In this document: positions 22,712-31,833 of the stretch, piece by piece | Layout of the letters: every line of letters begins with the position of its first letter | Numbering within the stretch: position 1 is the first letter of the stretch | Assembly: GCA_017450125.1 (NCBI GenBank) | Contig: JAFSWZ010000035.1 | Location: 1 to 64,000 of the forward strand | Reading direction: 5' to 3' | From: Synergistaceae bacterium | GTDB taxonomy: Bacteria > Synergistota > Synergistia > Synergistales > Aminobacteriaceae | Length of the DNA stretch: 64,000 nt | The notes under the pieces: model-generated | What the model saw: the letters and a program-made list of their open reading frames with translations, nothing else | What the model was told of the DNA's origin: nothing | Databases searched by the model: none | Position numbers and translations under genes: made by a program

Positions 22712-24581
22712 CGCATGGCTTCCCCCGCCAGACCTTACCGTCAGTGAATGGGCAGATGAGTTCAGGAGGATTCCCCCCGAAGCGTCAGCAGAGCCGGGCA
22801 TATGGAGGACTTCCCGAGCAGAGTATCAGCGCGAAGTCATGAACGCCATATCCGACCCGCTCACCGAACGCGTTGTGATGATGACTGCGGCACAGGTCGG
22901 CAAGAGTGAGATTCTGCTAAACGTCGTGGGGTATTTCATCGACCAAGAACCAAGCCCGATATTGCTGATACAGCCGACGATAGAGATGGGCGAGTCATTC
23001 AGCAAGGACAGAGTTGCGCCGATGGTGAGGGACACAGCATGTTTGCGCGAGAAAGTGTTTGCGAGCAAGAGCAAGAGCAGCGGCAACACCATCAAGGAGA
23101 AGAAATTTCCGGGCGGGCAGATAACGATAGCCGGAGCAAATTCCCCCGCATCGTTGGCCTCAAGGCCGATTCGTGTGCTGTTGTGCGACGAGGTTGACCG
23201 TTACCCCGCAAGTGCAGGCACAGAAGGCGACCCGTTAAGCCTCGCGATGAAGCGTACACAGAATTTCTGGAACAGGCGCATTGTCTGGGTCAGCACACCC
23301 ACATTGCTGGGAATTTCCCGTATCGAGAAGGCCTACAACGCAAGCTCGCGTGAAGTTTGGTGCGTGCCTTGTCCAACTTGCGGGGAATATCAGCCTTACT
23401 CATGGGAGCAGATCACATTCAAGGACTTGCCCGAGCCGATTATGACCTGTGCGAAATGCGGAGCGAAACACAACGAGGTAGAGTGGAAGGCCGGGCAGGA
23501 GCGCGGGAAATGGATTGCAGGCAACCCTGAAGAGACCAGAGTGCGGGGCTTTCACGTCAACGCCTTTGCGAGTGCGTGGGTAACGTGGAAGAGCCTCATC
23601 GAGCAATACGTCGAGGCATTCCGTAATGGCGAGGAAGAACTCAAAGTCTGGTGGAACACAGTGCTCGGTCTGCCGTTCGAGAACACGAGCGGAACTCTTG
23701 AGGTTGAGGCGATGGAGTCTCACCGCGAAGAGTACAAGGCCGAGCTTCCTGACGGAGTGCTGGTGCTGACGTGCGGCGTGGACACACAAGACGACCGCCT
23801 CGAGGCTGAAGTTGTCGGCTGGGGCGTAGGTCATGAGAGCTGGGGCATAGAGTATCGTGTATTCTATGGTGATCCCGGCTTGAAGGAAGTGTGGCAGGCT
23901 CTCGACGACTTCCTGAACAAGACGTGGAGTTACGCGAACGGCGACAGGTTAGGAATTGCGCGGGTCTGTATTGACAGCGCAGGGCACTTCACAGACGAGG
24001 TGTATCGATTCTGCAAGCCGCGAGTGCGCAGAGGAGTCTTCGCGATTGTCGGGAGAGGCCGTGAGGGAATGCCGAGTGTGAGCAAGCCGAGCCGGAATAA
24101 CAGGCGGCATGTTGTGCTGTTCACTCTGGGAGTAACGACGATCAAGGGCACGTTGTTTTCGCGGCTGAAAGTCGATAAGCACGGAGCAGGATATTGTCAT
24201 TTCCCGCTGGACGCAAAGCACAATCACAGAGGCTATGATGCCGTGTACTTCAAGGGTTTGCTGTCAGAACGAATGGTAGTGAAGCGCGTGAAGGGGCGGG
24301 ACACAATAACGTGGGAGCCTCGCAGTGTGGGGATTCGCAATGAGCCGCTTGATACCCGTGTATATGCTACGGGGGCACTGGAGCTTTTGAACCCGAACTT
24401 TGAGGCACACCGGCAGCGCAGAGCGAAGAGGCTTGACACGACTCCGATGCCGAAGGTGAAGCAGGCCGTGTACATTGAGAAGGCGGAAGAGACGAAGCCC
24501 GCCGCCGTTCCCGAAGCAAGGAAACCGGTCGTGAAGTCTAGCGTGTCTGCGGGATTTTTCCGGCGTGGCCTGAGAATGTGA
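22662..24581 (+). CDS. Terminase large subunit (lambda GpA family)
   Basis: A 639-residue DNA packaging motor and nuclease. Walker A-like MTAAQVGKSE (~residue 76), Walker B LLCDEVDRYP (~173), a zinc-ribbon insert (CPTCGEYQ, CAKCGAKH ~235-270) and the nuclease motif GVDTQDDRLEAEVVGWG (~370) define the GpA family. Partners with the Nu1-like protein encoded just upstream. Large-subunit family predicts a cos-type packaging mechanism and a lambda-like capsid. Confidence 0.95.
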   Translation: MTAKRSPERQLFSEINNAWLPPPDLTVSEWADEFRRIPPEASAEPGIWRTSRAEYQREVMNAISDPLTERVVMMTAAQVGKSEILLNVVGYFIDQEPSPILLIQPTIEMGESFSKDRVAPMVRDTACLREKVFASKSKSSGNTIKEKKFPGGQITIAGANSPASLASRPIRVLLCDEVDRYPASAGTEGDPLSLAMKRTQNFWNRRIVWVSTPTLLGISRIEKAYNASSREVWCVPCPTCGEYQPYSWEQITFKDLPEPIMTCAKCGAKHNEVEWKAGQERGKWIAGNPEETRVRGFHVNAFASAWVTWKSLIEQYVEAFRNGEEELKVWWNTVLGLPFENTSGTLEVEAMESHREEYKAELPDGVLVLTCGVDTQDDRLEAEVVGWGVGHESWGIEYRVFYGDPGLKEVWQALDDFLNKTWSYANGDRLGIARVCIDSAGHFTDEVYRFCKPRVRRGVFAIVGRGREGMPSVSKPSRNNRRHVVLFTLGVTTIKGTLFSRLKVDKHGAGYCHFPLDAKHNHRGYDAVYFKGLLSERMVVKRVKGRDTITWEPRSVGIRNEPLDTRVYATGALELLNPNFEAHRQRRAKRLDTTPMPKVKQAVYIEKAEETKPAAVPEARKPVVKSSVSAGFFRRGLRM

Positions 24582-24582
24582 A

Positions 24583-24591
24583 TGATATAAT
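24583..24591 (+). promoter_or_regulatory. Extended -10 promoter of the cargo pair
   Basis: TGATATAAT has a full TATAAT hexamer with the TGn extension, at the end of the terminase gene and 48 bases before the next ATG. No good -35 is visible, as is common for extended -10 promoters. Confidence 0.45.
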
Positions 24592-24638
24592 TACCGACAA
24601 TTTCACGTAACAAAATTTATCCATAAGGAGAGATAGCC

Positions 24639-24818
24639 ATGAGCGCATATTTTAGTCGTGAGCTTGTCGAGCAAGTTAATTCGCAAATGGCATCAGGGCG
24701 TGTTGCTTCGCGTGTTATCCCGCCGAAGGTCCGATCTTACGTTGAAGGCAAGACGACGCAAGAGATAGCTGATGCCTTATCATGGGCTTGGAGGAAAAAT
24801 GCCGGCAGAGACAGATAA
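24639..24818 (+). CDS. Small basic protein, first gene of inserted pair
   Basis: A 59-residue protein starting at ATG 24639 behind AAGGAGAGATAGCC. It is basic with a helix-turn-helix-like C-terminus (KVRSYVEGKTTQEIADALSW), so DNA binding is possible. Its end overlaps the next gene by 20 bases. The pair interrupts the usual terminase-portal order and has its own promoter and terminator, which marks it as cargo. Confidence 0.6.
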   Translation: MSAYFSRELVEQVNSQMASGRVASRVIPPKVRSYVEGKTTQEIADALSWAWRKNAGRDR

Positions 24819-25293
24819 TATCTCAGTGCCGCACCGTTACAGTACGGTATATAAATTGCTTGTTCACGGAGAGGACGATTTAGTCGGGCAGATTGCTTAT
24901 GCCATTTACAAGCAGCAGAAAATCGAGAAAATAACGCGATTCACGACACAGAATAAACGTCCGCCTACGGATGAAGATCTTGCGTCATTCATGGAGAATG
25001 CCGAGTCAGAGAATCAGCTGCGTTTCTACAATGACCGTGCTGTGAGCATACTGAAAGACTTTCTCGAAAAGTCGCTTACCTCAGAAGTTGATGAGGTAAA
25101 TTCCCAGCTCAAGGCAGAGTATGACGCTAATATCCATGAATTATTGAGGGATTTGAAGCCTAAAGACTTTATGTATGGTGTCTGGCAAGGAGTATTTGCT
25201 TCGTTCTTGTTCTTTGCTGGAGGTATTTTGCTGTTGCTTGCGACTGGAGGATGGGCACGTATCGGACAGGCTCTGATTCAGCTCGCGCAATGA
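24799..25293 (+). CDS. C-terminally membrane-anchored protein, second gene of inserted pair
   Basis: A 164-residue protein. The N-terminal ~125 residues are cytoplasmic and helical (YSTVYKLLVHGEDDLVGQIA, YAIYKQQKIEKITRF). The C-terminus has one membrane span (FASFLFFAGGILLLLATGG). I recall similar proteins, often beside a small partner, in many bacterial genomes and mobile elements, but know no proven function. The ATG at 24799 is supported by TTGGAGGAAAA. Possible superinfection-exclusion or defence factor; inferred from layout only. Confidence 0.65.
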   Translation: MPAETDNISVPHRYSTVYKLLVHGEDDLVGQIAYAIYKQQKIEKITRFTTQNKRPPTDEDLASFMENAESENQLRFYNDRAVSILKDFLEKSLTSEVDEVNSQLKAEYDANIHELLRDLKPKDFMYGVWQGVFASFLFFAGGILLLLATGGWARIGQALIQLAQ

Positions 25294-25394
25294 TATAGTT
25301 ATGGTATTGCCCTGTTGCTGTCGAAAGCTCGCGTTCCTACGCAAGCGATTGAGGTAGGCAGAACTGGGGCGTTATCAGTTCTACGTAGAATGCT

Positions 25395-25416
25395 GCTCCC
25401 TTCGGGGAGCTTTTTT
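25395..25416 (+). terminator. Strong intrinsic terminator closing the cargo pair
   Basis: GCTCCC-TTCG-GGGAGC followed by TTTTTT. A textbook tetraloop terminator between the cargo pair and the head operon. Late transcription must read through it or restart after it. Confidence 0.9.
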
Positions 25417-25429
25417 GTTGGGAGGGCAA

Positions 25430-25666
25430 ATGCAGACAACAATCAAGGAACAGTTACACATAGCCGAGTCCCGCCTAGCCCTGTACCTGAAGGCCGAAGA
25501 CGCAATTCTTCACAGCCAATCCTACGAGATGGAAGGTCTCAAGCTGACCCGCGCAAACTTGAAGGATGTGCAGAACGCAATAGCCGCCCTCAAGAACGAA
25601 ATCTCAGCCCTGAAGGCGAAACTGCGAGGCCGTTCAAGGTTCAGGGTGGTGCGTCCGGGATGGTGA
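25430..25666 (+). CDS. Head-tail joining protein, gpW-like
   Basis: A 78-residue protein at the lambda gpW position between terminase and portal. The pattern of a helix, a short YEMEGLKLTRAN segment and a second helix (DVQNAIAALKNEI) fits small head-completion proteins. ATG at 25430 follows GGGAGGGCA. Function by position and pattern. Confidence 0.65.
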   Translation: MQTTIKEQLHIAESRLALYLKAEDAILHSQSYEMEGLKLTRANLKDVQNAIAALKNEISALKAKLRGRSRFRVVRPGW

Positions 25667-25670
25667 TAAC

Positions 25671-27245
25671 GTGAGCAGGCACAAGAAGCGATTGCGTGTC
25701 AAGAACTCCGGCTACTCACATTACGGAGCAAGCCGAACCAAGCCCAGCGTCTCAAACTGGTATTCCTACTCCAAATCCCCCGCAGAAGACATCACCGACA
25801 ACCTCGAATTACTCCGAGAACGTTCCCGCGACCTCTACGCAGGAGGCGGCCCTCTAGGACGCGGAGCAATTGACCGCATCGTCCTGAACTCCGTCGGTGC
25901 AGGTCTGACTCTTAACTGCAGGATCAGCGCGGAGGCACTCGGACTCTCTGAGGAACAGGCCGAAGAGTGGGAGGAAAACACGGAGCGAGAGTTTGCGTTT
26001 TGGGCAGAAAGCAAGGACTGCGACATCACACGGAGCATGAATTTCTACGAGTTGCAGGCCTTGTGCTTCAAGTCCGTGCTACTGAACGGCGACGCTCTGG
26101 TGATGCTGCCGATGCGGACGACAAAGAATTTCCCCTACGACCTGAGAATCGCGCTAATTGAGAGAGACAGACTGCAAGACCCGCCCATGAGAACACTTGA
26201 CAGTATGATTGACGGCGGCGTTGAGTTCGACCTTGACGGCAAGCCAGTAGCCTACCACATCGCGAACAAGCACCCGTTGAGTGAATTGTCAGGACTCCCG
26301 CCGCTCAAGTACGTCAGAGTCCCGGCATTCGGAGCAAGTACAGGCCGGAGAAACGTGCTGCACCTTTTGCCGCTTGAACGCATAGGCCAGCACAGAGGAG
26401 TCCCCTTTCTTGCGCCGGTCATTGAGACTCTAAAGCAGCTGGGAAGATACAGTGATGCGGAACTTATGGCAGCAGTGATCGGAGGAATCTTTGCGATTTT
26501 CTTCGAGCACGGAGTTGATGACGATGACAACTCAGACTTTGTAGGCGAGGAGTCAATGGCCAGTGATTTGGGCTTGCGTGAACGCCGTGATGAAGAGCTC
26601 AGGGTGTGGCGCGAAGGCCTGAACACAATCGGCATGGATGACATGTACGGAATGATAGCCGACCTTCCTGAACGTACCCGAGCAAAGTCTGTGTCTCCTG
26701 CCCGACCGAACACAGCTTTTGACGCGTTCGTGCTGTCCCTTGTGCGGCAAATTGGCAGTGCTCTGGGAGTTCCCGCAGAAGTGTTGTTGCTGAACTTCGA
26801 GGCTTCCTACAGTGCCTCACGCGGTGCGTTACTTGAGGCGTGGAAGCTGTTTAACTACTGGCGCACGTGGTGGGTAACGAATTTCTGTCAGCCGATTTAT
26901 GAGGAATGGCTCAATGAGGCAGTGCTGAGAGGACGCGTGAAAGCTCCGGGATTTCTGGAAGACCCGATGATTCGCTATGCATATTCATGGGCGGACTGGA
27001 CCGGGCCGAGTCAGGGACAGCTTGACCCCGTGAAGGAAGTGAAGGCCGCGATTTTGCGCGTGGAAAACGGCTTCAGTACCCGCCAGCGTGAGACAGCAGA
27101 GCTTACAGGCGGAGACTGGGAACTGAATCACCGTCAGCGCGTCAAGGAAGAGAAGCTGAGGCGAGAGGCAGGATTCACGTCAACACCAGGCGACGATATA
27201 AAGGAGAGTGAAGGCGAAAGTGTGGAAGGTAACAGCGAAGAGTGA
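25671..27245 (+). CDS. Portal protein (lambda gpB family)
   Basis: A 524-residue dodecameric portal subunit. Features include the N-terminal Tyr-rich segment (KPSVSNWYSYSKSPAED), RARDLY/AGGGPLGRGAIDRI and ALGVPAEVLLLNFEASYSAS near residue 360, characteristic of lambda-type portals. GTG start at 25671 lies 5 bases after the gpW-like stop. It forms the DNA channel at the capsid vertex and overlaps the protease gene by 38 bases. Confidence 0.93.
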   Translation: MSRHKKRLRVKNSGYSHYGASRTKPSVSNWYSYSKSPAEDITDNLELLRERSRDLYAGGGPLGRGAIDRIVLNSVGAGLTLNCRISAEALGLSEEQAEEWEENTEREFAFWAESKDCDITRSMNFYELQALCFKSVLLNGDALVMLPMRTTKNFPYDLRIALIERDRLQDPPMRTLDSMIDGGVEFDLDGKPVAYHIANKHPLSELSGLPPLKYVRVPAFGASTGRRNVLHLLPLERIGQHRGVPFLAPVIETLKQLGRYSDAELMAAVIGGIFAIFFEHGVDDDDNSDFVGEESMASDLGLRERRDEELRVWREGLNTIGMDDMYGMIADLPERTRAKSVSPARPNTAFDAFVLSLVRQIGSALGVPAEVLLLNFEASYSASRGALLEAWKLFNYWRTWWVTNFCQPIYEEWLNEAVLRGRVKAPGFLEDPMIRYAYSWADWTGPSQGQLDPVKEVKAAILRVENGFSTRQRETAELTGGDWELNHRQRVKEEKLRREAGFTSTPGDDIKESEGESVEGNSEE

Positions 27246-28305
27246 GAGCAGTGCTGAGATACTGCTTTACGACGAAATCTCTGACTTCACGGATGAGGAA
27301 TGGGGCGTTGTGAACGCGAAGGGTTTAATCAACAGCATTAAGGCACTCGGAGACGTGAAAGATATAACGCTGAGGATTAATAGTGTCGGCGGTGACGTGT
27401 TCGAGGCACAGGCAATGTACAGCTACCTGAAGAATCACCCCGCGAACATCACAGTGAGGGTTGACGGACTTGCGGCAAGTGCGGCGAGTGTTGTTGCTAT
27501 GGCTGGCAACAAGGTAATTATGCCCGCGAACGCGCTGATGATGATTCACAACCCCGCCGGAGGAGTTTGGGGCGAAGCAGAGGACATGAGAGACACGGCG
27601 GAAATCCTCGATAAAATCCGCGACACAATCGCGAACGTGTACGTAGCGAAGACCGGCCTAGACCGCGAAAAAGTAATCTCAATGATGGATTCCGAGACGT
27701 GGATGACGGCAACCGAAGCGCACGAGCTGAAATTCTGTGATGAAGTAGCAGAAGCCGTTGAAATCACTGCAAAGGCTGTAAAAGCTGGAACAATTTTTTG
27801 CAATGGTTTCGGTTTCTCTCGCGTGGACGAATTTTTGAGCGCGAAGTTGCCGAAAAATGCCGTCAAAATCAACATTCTGCCCCAGCAGAAGGAAGAACAG
27901 AAGGAGGCAAAAACCGAAATGGATATCAAGAACGCAGCAGAACTTGAGCAGGCATACCCCGAATTTCTGGGAGAGATCAAGAACTCCGCAGACACAGCCG
28001 GGTACGCTCGCGGGGTACAGACCGAACGCGAGAGGCTCAGAGCCTTAGACAGCCTGAACGCTCCCGGACGCGAGGCAATAATTGCCCGTGCCAAATACGA
28101 CGACCCGAAAGATGCCCGCGACATAGCTATTGAGATTCTGCAGGCCACAAATGCACAGACACACTTGACGGCACTTCATCAGGATGCCTCAGTAGTGAAC
28201 GGAGCATTGCCGCCCGAACACACAACGCCTGAGTCAAAAGCTGATGAAGAAGCAGCGATTAAGGCGGTTGCGGATGAACTTAACAGGATGAGGGGGTTCA
28301 AGTAA
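27208..28305 (+). CDS. Head maturation protease, ClpP/S14-like
   Basis: A 365-residue protein whose N-terminal ~200 residues are a ClpP-like serine protease: INSVGGDVFEAQAMYSYL, catalytic Ser in LAASAASVVAMAG (~97) and catalytic His in ALMMIHNPAGG (~120). The remaining ~150 residues are helical and charged and probably serve as the scaffold (as lambda C/Nu3). GTG at 27208 has AAGGAGA directly upstream; a GTG at 27220 is an alternative. It matures the procapsid. Confidence 0.9.
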   Translation: MKAKVWKVTAKSESSAEILLYDEISDFTDEEWGVVNAKGLINSIKALGDVKDITLRINSVGGDVFEAQAMYSYLKNHPANITVRVDGLAASAASVVAMAGNKVIMPANALMMIHNPAGGVWGEAEDMRDTAEILDKIRDTIANVYVAKTGLDREKVISMMDSETWMTATEAHELKFCDEVAEAVEITAKAVKAGTIFCNGFGFSRVDEFLSAKLPKNAVKINILPQQKEEQKEAKTEMDIKNAAELEQAYPEFLGEIKNSADTAGYARGVQTERERLRALDSLNAPGREAIIARAKYDDPKDARDIAIEILQATNAQTHLTALHQDASVVNGALPPEHTTPESKADEEAAIKAVADELNRMRGFK

Positions 28306-28730
28306 TGGCAGACAAGACACCAGTAACGATGCAGCTCTTCAAGGTAGTGGGGACAGTCCCGCCGCCAGACAACTTGATAGCCGGAAATGTCGGAGCTGTT
28401 TATCGGGACATCATCAAGATTTCTACAGCAGGAGAGTTCAAGCGCGGAACTCTCCTGATGGCCGGTGCAGACGGTTATGTAGCCGCGACACAGGCCGGAC
28501 TTGCAACGGCAAACGGTATCTGCATTCTCTGTGATGATGTTGTTATCGGCGAGAATGAATACGCAGAGGTTGCAGGATACTTTGAGGGCGAGTTCAACGA
28601 CGCGCGGGTAATCTTCCCGTTTGAGGGCGAAGAGGACGACCACGACGCAATTGTTGAGGCCGTCCGCGAACATTTGAGGAAGGCAAAAATATTCCTGAGA
28701 CACCTTTACGAGAAAGGAGCAGCCCTATGA
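28305..28730 (+). CDS. Head decoration protein (lambda gpD-like)
   Basis: A 141-residue protein between protease and major capsid protein, the position of the decoration protein in lambda-type heads. GTLLMAGADGYVAATQAGLA and ICILCDDVVIGENEYAEVAG resemble the beta-tulip core that binds trimer sites on the expanded shell. Stop and start overlap with both neighbours. Confidence 0.8.
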   Translation: MADKTPVTMQLFKVVGTVPPPDNLIAGNVGAVYRDIIKISTAGEFKRGTLLMAGADGYVAATQAGLATANGICILCDDVVIGENEYAEVAGYFEGEFNDARVIFPFEGEEDDHDAIVEAVREHLRKAKIFLRHLYEKGAAL

Positions 28731-29791
28731 GAGACTACTACGAACCCAAACTGTTATTGGGCGTAATCGAGCAGACAATTCCCCTGCGGATGTTCTTCAA
28801 GAACAGATTCTTCAACCGTTCAGTGATGTTTCCGACGGAAGAAGTCAGCTTCGAGTTCAAGGAGAGCAAGAGAATCCTCGCACCCTTCGTGAACCCTAGA
28901 ACTGGCTCTGAGGACATCGAGCGCGAGGAATACGGCGTGAAGAGGTACGGGACTCCGTTAATCTCCCCGAAGCGCACAATCACCAACGACACACTGATGC
29001 AGAAGCTCATCGGCGAGCCTACCTACAATTCCGGCCTTACCCCCGCAGACAGGGCGGCAAGAATCGCGGCGCAGGACATCCTCGACCTTCAAGACACAAT
29101 CTGGAGACGTGAGGAATATATGTGTGCCCGCGTGAAACAGGATGGCAAGCTGACCATCAAGGGCAAAGGAGTGAGTCAGGAGGTAGATTACGGCTTCGAG
29201 AATATCGCGGTGCTTGATGCCTCTGACCGCTGGACTACGACGTTCGACATCATGGGGCAGCTGCAGAGCATAGCGATGGAGATGCGCAAGGACGGCGTAA
29301 ATCCAGACATGCTGATTCTTGGACATGATGCGGCAAAGATGCTCCTGCAGAACGAACGCTACCTGAAACTTTTAGACAACCGGCGCGTTGAGATAGGCGA
29401 GATTAAGCCCGGCGAACTCGAAAACGGAATCGGTTATCTCGGACGCATGATAGTTCCCGGCGCAATGTTTGACCTGTACACCTATGAGGAATGGGTGCCT
29501 GATGTCAACGACCTTGACGAGAACGGCGAACCGAAGCTCAAGCCCATAATTGACCCCGAGACGGTGATAATCCAGAACTCCCGTGAGAAGAACTCAATGC
29601 TTTACGGAGCGATAAACACAGTGAACAGATCAGGCCAGCATGTTACATACATGCGCGAATATGTGCCCCGCAGATGGTTCACGGAAGACCCGCCGCAGAC
29701 GTTCATCTCGATTAGTTCGCGTCCCTTGCCGATGCCTCATGACCTGAAGTCATGGTACGTGCTGAAGGGCGTAGTAACAGGTGCAGCATGA
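28727..29791 (+). CDS. Major capsid protein (lambda gpE family)
   Basis: A 354-residue major head protein of the lambda E type. Typical parts are the N-terminal LLGVIEQTIPLRMFFKNRFF, MFPTEEVSFEFKESKRILAP, the E-loop region with FVNPRTGSED, and the later DMLILGHDAAKMLL. It shares operon order with portal, protease and decoration protein. Complete length. Confidence 0.93.
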   Translation: MRDYYEPKLLLGVIEQTIPLRMFFKNRFFNRSVMFPTEEVSFEFKESKRILAPFVNPRTGSEDIEREEYGVKRYGTPLISPKRTITNDTLMQKLIGEPTYNSGLTPADRAARIAAQDILDLQDTIWRREEYMCARVKQDGKLTIKGKGVSQEVDYGFENIAVLDASDRWTTTFDIMGQLQSIAMEMRKDGVNPDMLILGHDAAKMLLQNERYLKLLDNRRVEIGEIKPGELENGIGYLGRMIVPGAMFDLYTYEEWVPDVNDLDENGEPKLKPIIDPETVIIQNSREKNSMLYGAINTVNRSGQHVTYMREYVPRRWFTEDPPQTFISISSRPLPMPHDLKSWYVLKGVVTGAA

Positions 29792-29985
29792 TTATTCTGA
29801 GACATGGACGGTTTATTTCCGGCGCGAGAATATTTAGGGCGGGAGAAATACTGCCGGATACTCCCGGAGTACAGAGCCTTGTGGATAGGAGACTGGCTGA
29901 GGCTGTTGCGGAGGTCAAGACACAGAAAATCAGGAAGAAATCCGAGCCTGAAGCTACACAGAAAAATGTTGAAGGCGATTCATGA
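29788..29985 (+). CDS. Small head-completion protein
   Basis: A 65-residue protein starting with a 4-base overlap after the capsid gene. IILRHGRFISGARIFRAGEI then PGVQSLVDRRLAEAV resembles small DNA-stabilisation or head-completion proteins encoded after capsid genes (lambda FI position). The C-terminus is Lys/Glu-rich. Assignment is positional. Confidence 0.6.
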   Translation: MIILRHGRFISGARIFRAGEILPDTPGVQSLVDRRLAEAVAEVKTQKIRKKSEPEATQKNVEGDS

Positions 29986-30343
29986 TATTTACTCGCGAGA
30001 TGAGACGTTCCTAGACTTTTTCGCGCATGACCTTGACGACAATGCTTCGTGGTTCAACAACTCCGAGTTTGCGCGCTTCCACGACATAGACGGCAAGAAG
30101 ATACTCTCAATTTTCACGTCCGACAGGAGAAGCCAGCCCGTGAGTGTGAACATCAACGGCGAGAATGTCTCAGACCTTGTGCGCAGGAGCAGCGGAGTGC
30201 TGTTTTGCCGGGTGCAGGACATCTCGGGCAAATGGCAGAGCGGAACATCACTGAAACTTGACGGCAGGCTGTACACAGTTTCAGAGGCAAGCCTGATTCA
30301 GGATCAGGTATGGCGGCTGATATTGGAGGCGAATAACCGATGA
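29966..30343 (+). CDS. Head-tail connector protein (lambda FII position)
   Basis: A 125-residue protein. The region EFARFHDIDGKKILSIFTSD and the C-terminal LYTVSEASLIQDQVWRLILE resemble head-tail joining proteins of the FII kind. The start is uncertain: ATG at 29966 lies inside the previous gene and lacks a clear ribosome site, so coupling is likely. Confidence 0.65.
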   Translation: MLKAIHDIYSRDETFLDFFAHDLDDNASWFNNSEFARFHDIDGKKILSIFTSDRRSQPVSVNINGENVSDLVRRSSGVLFCRVQDISGKWQSGTSLKLDGRLYTVSEASLIQDQVWRLILEANNR

Positions 30344-30921
30344 TACAGCTCAACATCTCGAACGCGATGCTCGAACGTGCTGTGTCAAATCTGCGTTCGG
30401 TTCAGAGCCAAATGCCTCAAGCCCTAGCCCGTGCAGTGAATCGTACAACAGACGGCCTGAGAACTGACGCGGTCAAGGAGACGCACAAGAAGTATTTTGT
30501 GAGTGCGAAGGATGTCCGTGCAAGCATATCGTTCAGGAAGGCAACAGCAGGCAGCTTGATGGGAGCGATGGTGTCGAAAGGCAAGCGTCATTCACTTGCA
30601 GACTACCAGCTCACGCCAAATCGTCCGCAGTCCGGCAGGAAAGCCGCGCTGAAGGGTGCAGTGAAGCGTGAGGGAGGGCTAAAGCCATTAGGCCCGGCGT
30701 TCCTGATAAAGCGTGCAGGAGGGAGATATTTCCCGTTCTACCGCGTAGGCTCTGGCAGCGGCAACAGGTACAAGGGTATACAGTCCCTAATTTCGCCGTC
30801 AATGCCGCAAATCATCAAGAACGAGGAGACCCTCCGCGTGATGGAGCAGGGAGCGCAGGAGCGTTTCGCCAAGCGCGTGGATCATGAGATTTCCCTTATT
30901 CTGGACGCACTGACAAGATGA
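30340..30921 (+). CDS. Minor tail protein Z-like
   Basis: A 193-residue basic protein at the position of lambda gene Z / P2-like tail completion. It begins MIQLNISNAMLERAVSNLRS and has VNRTTDGLRTDAVKETHKKY and AFLIKRAGGRYFPFYRVGSG, matching the minor tail protein Z family. It joins tail to head. Confidence 0.75.
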   Translation: MIQLNISNAMLERAVSNLRSVQSQMPQALARAVNRTTDGLRTDAVKETHKKYFVSAKDVRASISFRKATAGSLMGAMVSKGKRHSLADYQLTPNRPQSGRKAALKGAVKREGGLKPLGPAFLIKRAGGRYFPFYRVGSGSGNRYKGIQSLISPSMPQIIKNEETLRVMEQGAQERFAKRVDHEISLILDALTR

Positions 30922-30977
30922 GACACAGGCCTTACATGAGGGTAGCCAATGGATTATGGGCACTGGAAGGAGCAGGC

Positions 30978-31538
30978 ATGACAGAATTAGATTTGCTTGA
31001 CGCGCTGGTTGAGAGGCTGTCGGGTTTGTTCATGGGGTACGAACTCAAGGGCAAGAGCGGATTGCTGCAGGAAGTGAAGGTAATTCCGCAATATTTGCCG
31101 CAGCCATCATCAGCAGCCGTGAAGTCTGACGAGGAAGATGAAGAAATCGAGCCGCAGGGCTACACAGCAGACGACATCGAGAGCATATTTCCCTGTGTAA
31201 TCGTGAGGATCGGCGAGGTAATTGACCGCGAAGAAGGCACACGCGACCAGACGCGCATCAACGTGAACTTCATTGTGGGTGTCTACGATGAGGCGAAGAA
31301 CTGTCAGGGCTACCGCGACGTGTACAACATCATCGAGGTAATCCGGCAGGACTTGCTGACGATTGACAGCCGGGTGCTGAACAACAGGTACAGGCTTGAG
31401 ATGCCAATGACGAGCGATCTTGCGCGTGAGCAGGAATGGCCGATCTACTTTGGGTACATAGAGACGGTATGGGAGACAGGCCGTCCGATGATGACGAGAA
31501 ATTTTGGAGGGAGGTTGCCGCCTTATGGCAGAGGATGA
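30978..31538 (+). CDS. Tail terminator-like protein, unrecognised family
   Basis: A 186-residue protein between protein Z and the tail-sheath genes, a usual place for the tail terminator (lambda U position). The pattern DDIESIFPCVIVRIGEVIDR and INVNFIVGVYDEAKNCQGYR, with RLEMPMTSDLAREQEWPIYF at the end, fits the small alpha/beta tail-terminator fold. ATG at 30978 has AAGGAG 5 bases upstream and is preferred to ATG at 30918. Confidence 0.6.
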   Translation: MTELDLLDALVERLSGLFMGYELKGKSGLLQEVKVIPQYLPQPSSAAVKSDEEDEEIEPQGYTADDIESIFPCVIVRIGEVIDREEGTRDQTRINVNFIVGVYDEAKNCQGYRDVYNIIEVIRQDLLTIDSRVLNNRYRLEMPMTSDLAREQEWPIYFGYIETVWETGRPMMTRNFGGRLPPYGRG

Positions 31539-31833
31539 AATTCTGCAGGAAGACACTGCAGACACAGAGCCTGAGATATACACCGGGCCGAATATTTTAG
31601 CGTTCGGGCTGACACAATTTCAGGTGTTCAGGGGAGGGTTGCCGCTGTTTGTTGCGAGGGCAATCGAGAAAATCCCCGAGATACGAGAGCTGATAGTTCC
31701 AGTGAGTGAGCTTGAAGCCATGAGACAGAAGATAGACCGGCAGGGAACAAATGAGTCCCGGCTTTATTATTCGGTGCAGGTAGACTCCGAGAAGTTCAAC
31801 GCGGAGTACAGGAAGGGAAGGAGGCGCAGATAA
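31525..31833 (+). CDS. Small tail protein, unknown
   Basis: A 102-residue protein, acidic at the N-terminus and very basic at the end (KGRRRR). It lies directly before the sheath gene with a 1-base overlap. NILAFGLTQFQVFRGGLPLF is its hydrophobic core. Small genes at this place are common in contractile-tail phages but not characterised. Confidence 0.55.
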   Translation: MAEDEILQEDTADTEPEIYTGPNILAFGLTQFQVFRGGLPLFVARAIEKIPEIRELIVPVSELEAMRQKIDRQGTNESRLYYSVQVDSEKFNAEYRKGRRRR

